Assembly (NCBI RefSeq): GCF_000334455.1
Contig: NZ_BANX01000011.1
Location: 310,001-374,000, forward strand
Source of the DNA: Gordonia soli NBRC 108243
GTDB taxonomy: Bacteria; Actinomycetota; Actinomycetes; Mycobacteriales; Mycobacteriaceae
Reading direction: 5' to 3'
Length of the DNA: 64,000 bases
Shown: piece after piece, positions 61,364 to 64,000 of the stretch
How positions within the stretch are numbered: the first letter of the stretch is position 1
Layout: every line of letters starts with the position of its first letter
Notes under the pieces: model-generated
Seen by the model: the letters and a program-made list of their open reading frames with translations, nothing else
Databases searched by the model: none
Told to the model about the DNA's origin: nothing
Position numbers and translations under genes: made by a program

Positions 61364-62215
61364 CTACCCCGCCAGGTTGAACTTGCCGTCGGCGCCGTAG
61401 ATGGCGAGCGAGGTGAGCAGGGTGATGACGACGACCACGACCAGCGATGCGCGCACGGCGTTGCCGACCGCGACACCGACGCCGACCGGACCACCCGAGG
61501 CGTTGTAGCCGTAGTAGGTGTGGATCAGCATGACCGCCACCGCCATACAGATCGCCTGCACGAACGACCACAGGATGTCGGACGGGATCAGGAAGGTGTT
61601 GAAGTAGTGGTCGTAGACGCCCGGCGACTGACCGTAGATGAAGACCGTGGCGAAGCGGCTGGCGAGGAACGACGCCAGCGATGCGAGCGCGTACAGCGGG
61701 ATGATCGCGACCAGCCCGGCCACGATGCGCGTGCTCACCAGGTACGGGATGGAGGAGATGGCCATCGTCTCCAGGGCGTCGATCTCCTCGCTCACCCGCA
61801 TGGCGCCGAGCTGGGCCGTTGCCCCGGCACCGATGGTGGCGGCCAACGCGATACCCGCGATCACCGGCACGGCGATGCGGACGTTGATGAAGGCCGAGAA
61901 GAAGCCGGTCAGCGCCTCGACGCCGATGTTCGCGAGCGAGCTGTAGCCCTGGACGGCGATGGTGCCACCGGTGAACAGCGTCAGGAATCCGACCACCACG
62001 ACGGTGCCGCCGATCATCGCCAGAGCGCCGGTGCCCATCGAGATCTCGGCGATCAGCCGGAGCGTCTCCTTCTTGTACAGGCGGAGGGCCCGCGGGATCG
62101 CGACGATGCTGTCCCAGTAGAACAGCGCCTGGTCACCGATCTGGTTCCAGTCTTCACCGGCGCGCTTCACCGCGACGCGCGCGGTGCGCAGTCGGGTCGT
62201 GAACGGAAGGACCAT
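61364..62215 (-). CDS. yrbE4B: YrbE4B-type permease (MlaE family)
   Basis: A 283-residue integral membrane protein of the MlaE/YrbE family with about five to six hydrophobic segments. It has the conserved stretch GATAQLGAMRVSEEIDALET (the EExDA motif thought to contact the ATPase) and VGVAVGNAVRASLVVVVVIT near the C-terminus. With YrbE4A it should form the inner-membrane permease of the Mce4 steroid importer; the MceG-type ATPase is not encoded here and acts in trans. It begins 3 bp after yrbE4A. Confidence 0.93.
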   Translation of the reverse strand: MVLPFTTRLRTARVAVKRAGEDWNQIGDQALFYWDSIVAIPRALRLYKKETLRLIAEISMGTGALAMIGGTVVVVGFLTLFTGGTIAVQGYSSLANIGVEALTGFFSAFINVRIAVPVIAGIALAATIGAGATAQLGAMRVSEEIDALETMAISSIPYLVSTRIVAGLVAIIPLYALASLASFLASRFATVFIYGQSPGVYDHYFNTFLIPSDILWSFVQAICMAVAVMLIHTYYGYNASGGPVGVGVAVGNAVRASLVVVVVITLLTSLAIYGADGKFNLAG

Positions 62216-62218
62216 CGA

Positions 62219-62983
62219 TCAGCCCGCCGTCGCCTTGAGACCGACCGCGGTGACCACGACGTTGACGACGAAGAGCGCCATGAACGAGTACACGACGGTC
62301 TCGTTGACAGCGTCACCGACACCCTTCGCGCCTCCCTTGACGTTCAGCCCCTGGTAACAGCCGACCAAGCCGGCGAAGAGACCGAACAGCGCGGCCTTGA
62401 CCATGGAGATCATCAGCTCGCCGAAGCCGGTGAGCAACGTCAGATTAGCGACAAACGCACCCGGGTTCACATCCTGCAGGTACACGGAGAACATGAAGCC
62501 GCCGCCGATGCCGATCGTGCAGACGAGACTGTTCAGCAGCACGGCGACGCCGGTGGAGGCGACGATCCGGGGAACCACGAGTCGATGGATCGGGTTGATG
62601 CCGAGGACCTTCATCGCGTCGATCTCCTCGCGGATGGTCCGGGCACCGAGATCGGCGCAGATCGCGGTCGCTCCGGCACCGGCGACGATGAGCACGGTGA
62701 CGATCGGGCCGATCTGGGTGATCGTGCCGAGCGCGGCACCCGCGCCCGAGAGATCCTGGGCGCCGATCTCACGGAGAAGGATGTTGAGGGTGAAGCTCAC
62801 CAGCACGGTGAAGGGGATCGCCACGAGAAGCGTGGGCACCATCGACACGCGGGCGATGGCCCACGACTGTTCGGTCGTCTCGCGCCATTGGAACGGGCGA
62901 CGGAACAGTTCGCGCACCGACTCCACACCGAGCGCGACGAAGTCCCCGACGCCTCCCAGAGGCGCAGCCAGCTTGCCTGCCAC
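62219..62983 (-). CDS. yrbE4A: YrbE4A-type permease (MlaE family)
   Basis: A 254-residue MlaE-family permease. RRPFQWRETTEQSWAIARVS is the amphipathic N-terminal helix, then five hydrophobic segments; the coupling motif is ICADLGARTIREEIDAMKVL. Start GTG at 62983 follows AAGGAG. Partner of YrbE4B. It lies 58 bp after the SDR gene and is the first transporter gene of the operon. Confidence 0.93.
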   Translation of the reverse strand: MAGKLAAPLGGVGDFVALGVESVRELFRRPFQWRETTEQSWAIARVSMVPTLLVAIPFTVLVSFTLNILLREIGAQDLSGAGAALGTITQIGPIVTVLIVAGAGATAICADLGARTIREEIDAMKVLGINPIHRLVVPRIVASTGVAVLLNSLVCTIGIGGGFMFSVYLQDVNPGAFVANLTLLTGFGELMISMVKAALFGLFAGLVGCYQGLNVKGGAKGVGDAVNETVVYSFMALFVVNVVVTAVGLKATAG

Positions 62984-63041
62984 CAGCTCTCCTTACCCCC
63001 GGACCACCGCGAACTTATCACGCACGACGACGACCAGTGGG

Positions 63042-63932
63042 TCAGTTGACCAGCGCGCTTGCTGAGAAAGTGCGACCGGGGTCCCGGTCGGCGAAGTGGC
63101 TGCTCAGAGCCTTGTTCAGGTCATCGGAATCCCATGCCGAACCCTCGGCTGTGAACACCTTGTCGACGGTCGGCGCGGCCATCACCATCACCTGTGGACC
63201 GTAGACCACGAACACTTGTCCGTTGACGTCGGAGGAGCCCGGACCCGCCAGGAACGTGACCAAGCGCACCACGTGTTCGGGCGCCAGCGGATCGACGCCG
63301 TCGGTGGGTGCGTCACCGAACACATCGGCGGTCATCGCCGTGCGGGCGCGCGGGCAGATGACGTTCGCACGCACCCCGTATCGGTTGAGCACTCGGGACG
63401 CCGACAGCGTCAACGCGGTGATACCCGCCTTGGCCGCGCCGTAGTTCGCCTGCCCCTCGGGTCCGAGCAATCCGGCTTCCGACGAAGTGTTGACGATCCG
63501 GCCGTACACCGGCTCGCCCGCTGCCTTGGACGCCGACCGCCAGTACGCGGCGGCATCACGCGTCAGCAGGAAATGCCCGCGCAGGTGGACCCGGATGACG
63601 AGATCCCAGTCGTCGTCGCTGAGGTTGAACAGCATCCGGTCGCGTACGACGCCCGCGTTGTTCACGACGATGTGCAGGCCACCGAGGTCTTCGGTTGCGG
63701 TACGCAGGATCTCGGTGGCGGTCGATGCCTCGGAGATGTCGCCGGCGACCGGCACTGCGGTGCCACCCGCCGAGGTGATCGTGTCGATCACGTCGCTGCT
63801 CTCGAGCGCGCCGGCGAGGTCGTTGACGATGACCGTCGCACCCTCGGCGGCGAGCCCGATGGCCTCCGCCCGACCGAGACCCGCGCCGGCTCCGGTGACG
63901 ACCGCGACCCGACCTTCCACAGACTGACCCAC
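63042..63932 (-). CDS. SDR-family hydroxyacyl-CoA/17beta-hydroxysteroid dehydrogenase (Rv3502c type)
   Basis: A 296-residue SDR of the MFE-2 dehydrogenase type. Cofactor loop VAVVTGAGAGLGRAEAIGLA (about 9-28), NNAGVVRDRMLFNLSDDDWD near 92, catalytic Ser in IVNTSSEAGLLG and the YxxxK motif in ANYGAAKAGI. Rv3502c, in the same position before yrbE4A, is a steroid-pathway dehydrogenase in the KstR regulon. The GTG at 63932 follows GGGAGGAACTCG. It leads the mce4 operon directly behind a KstR box, so import and catabolism are co-expressed. Confidence 0.9.
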   Translation of the reverse strand: MGQSVEGRVAVVTGAGAGLGRAEAIGLAAEGATVIVNDLAGALESSDVIDTITSAGGTAVPVAGDISEASTATEILRTATEDLGGLHIVVNNAGVVRDRMLFNLSDDDWDLVIRVHLRGHFLLTRDAAAYWRSASKAAGEPVYGRIVNTSSEAGLLGPEGQANYGAAKAGITALTLSASRVLNRYGVRANVICPRARTAMTADVFGDAPTDGVDPLAPEHVVRLVTFLAGPGSSDVNGQVFVVYGPQVMVMAAPTVDKVFTAEGSAWDSDDLNKALSSHFADRDPGRTFSASALVN

Positions 63933-63958
63933 CGAGTTCCTCCCTGAGATCTCAAAAC

Positions 63959-63972
63959 TAGAACTTGTTCTA
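63959..63972. promoter_or_regulatory. KstR-type operator at the head of the mce4 operon
   Basis: TAGAACTTGTTCTA matches TnnAACnnGTTnnA at all fixed positions and is symmetric to one base beyond (CTAG ends). It lies 26 bp before the SDR start codon. Confidence 0.88.
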
Positions 63973-64000
63973 GCACGTTACCTGTCGGGAGCGAAACTCC

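Noticed and set aside
1-64000. tRNA, rRNA or prophage genes
   Set aside because: No cloverleaf-like segment, rRNA stretch or phage structural gene was recognised in the intergenic regions read by eye; the excisionase-like gene at 520 is a conserved regulator, not a phage remnant.

Overview
The window is high-GC actinobacterial DNA, and gene content and order place it in the Mycobacteriales, most likely Gordonia or a close relative (inference). It has mycothiol synthesis (mshA), a MhuD-type heme-degrading enzyme, CarD, DisA, the 33-residue ribosomal protein bS22, a complete mce4-type steroid importer and three KstR-type operators. Three stretches run in the same order as Mycobacterium tuberculosis blocks (Rv0501-Rv0486, Rv3579c-Rv3592, Rv3502c-Rv3492c). 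They are joined and interrupted by genes that are not in those blocks.

Region 1 (1-19.2 kb): epimerase start, bS22, excisionase-like HTH, proC, thioesterase, sugar isomerase-like protein, a long disordered membrane protein, ppx and a Cys-rich protein; then senX3-regX3, gpmA, a TetR/membrane-protein pair with clear operators, an APC permease, a DinB protein, fadD, a YbjN protein and mshA. Region 2 (19.3-33.6 kb) is accessory: P450 plus TetR, SGNH esterase, a zinc ABC importer, lipoprotein, several alpha/beta hydrolases, an M28-like Tat-exported protein, TetR, peptide deformylase and a LamB/YcsF protein. Region 3 (33.7-50.7 kb) is housekeeping: rlmB, cysS, ispF, ispD, carD, lpqE, radA, disA, canB, mutY, mhuD. 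It is interrupted by a KstR-boxed SDR, an AbiEi/DUF559-type nuclease gene embedded in palindromic repeats, a LON-domain protein and a KstR-boxed aldehyde dehydrogenase. Region 4 (50.7-52.2 kb) holds a small HTH gene and the fused remnants of a divergent rhodanese/Lrp pair. Region 5 (52.2-64 kb) is the mce4 operon on the minus strand, with a KstR box at its head.

The most unusual content is between genes. A 57-bp palindromic element with a conserved centre occurs six times (33548, 43130, 43282, 43411, 44389, 51332). Every copy is exactly 57 bp and lies downstream of a gene. Four copies flank the nuclease gene, and two copies supply the stop codon of the adjacent gene. A second family is a 14-bp motif (GCGCACGATCGACG and variants) repeated every 21 bp. 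It forms a mirror array of three plus three units at 7934-8044, a second array at 51267-51459 with a 57-bp element inside it, and a pair at 52177. Several genes also carry short tandem repeats that begin in their own last codons (znuB, mhuD). None of these repeats matches an insertion sequence or a CRISPR array.
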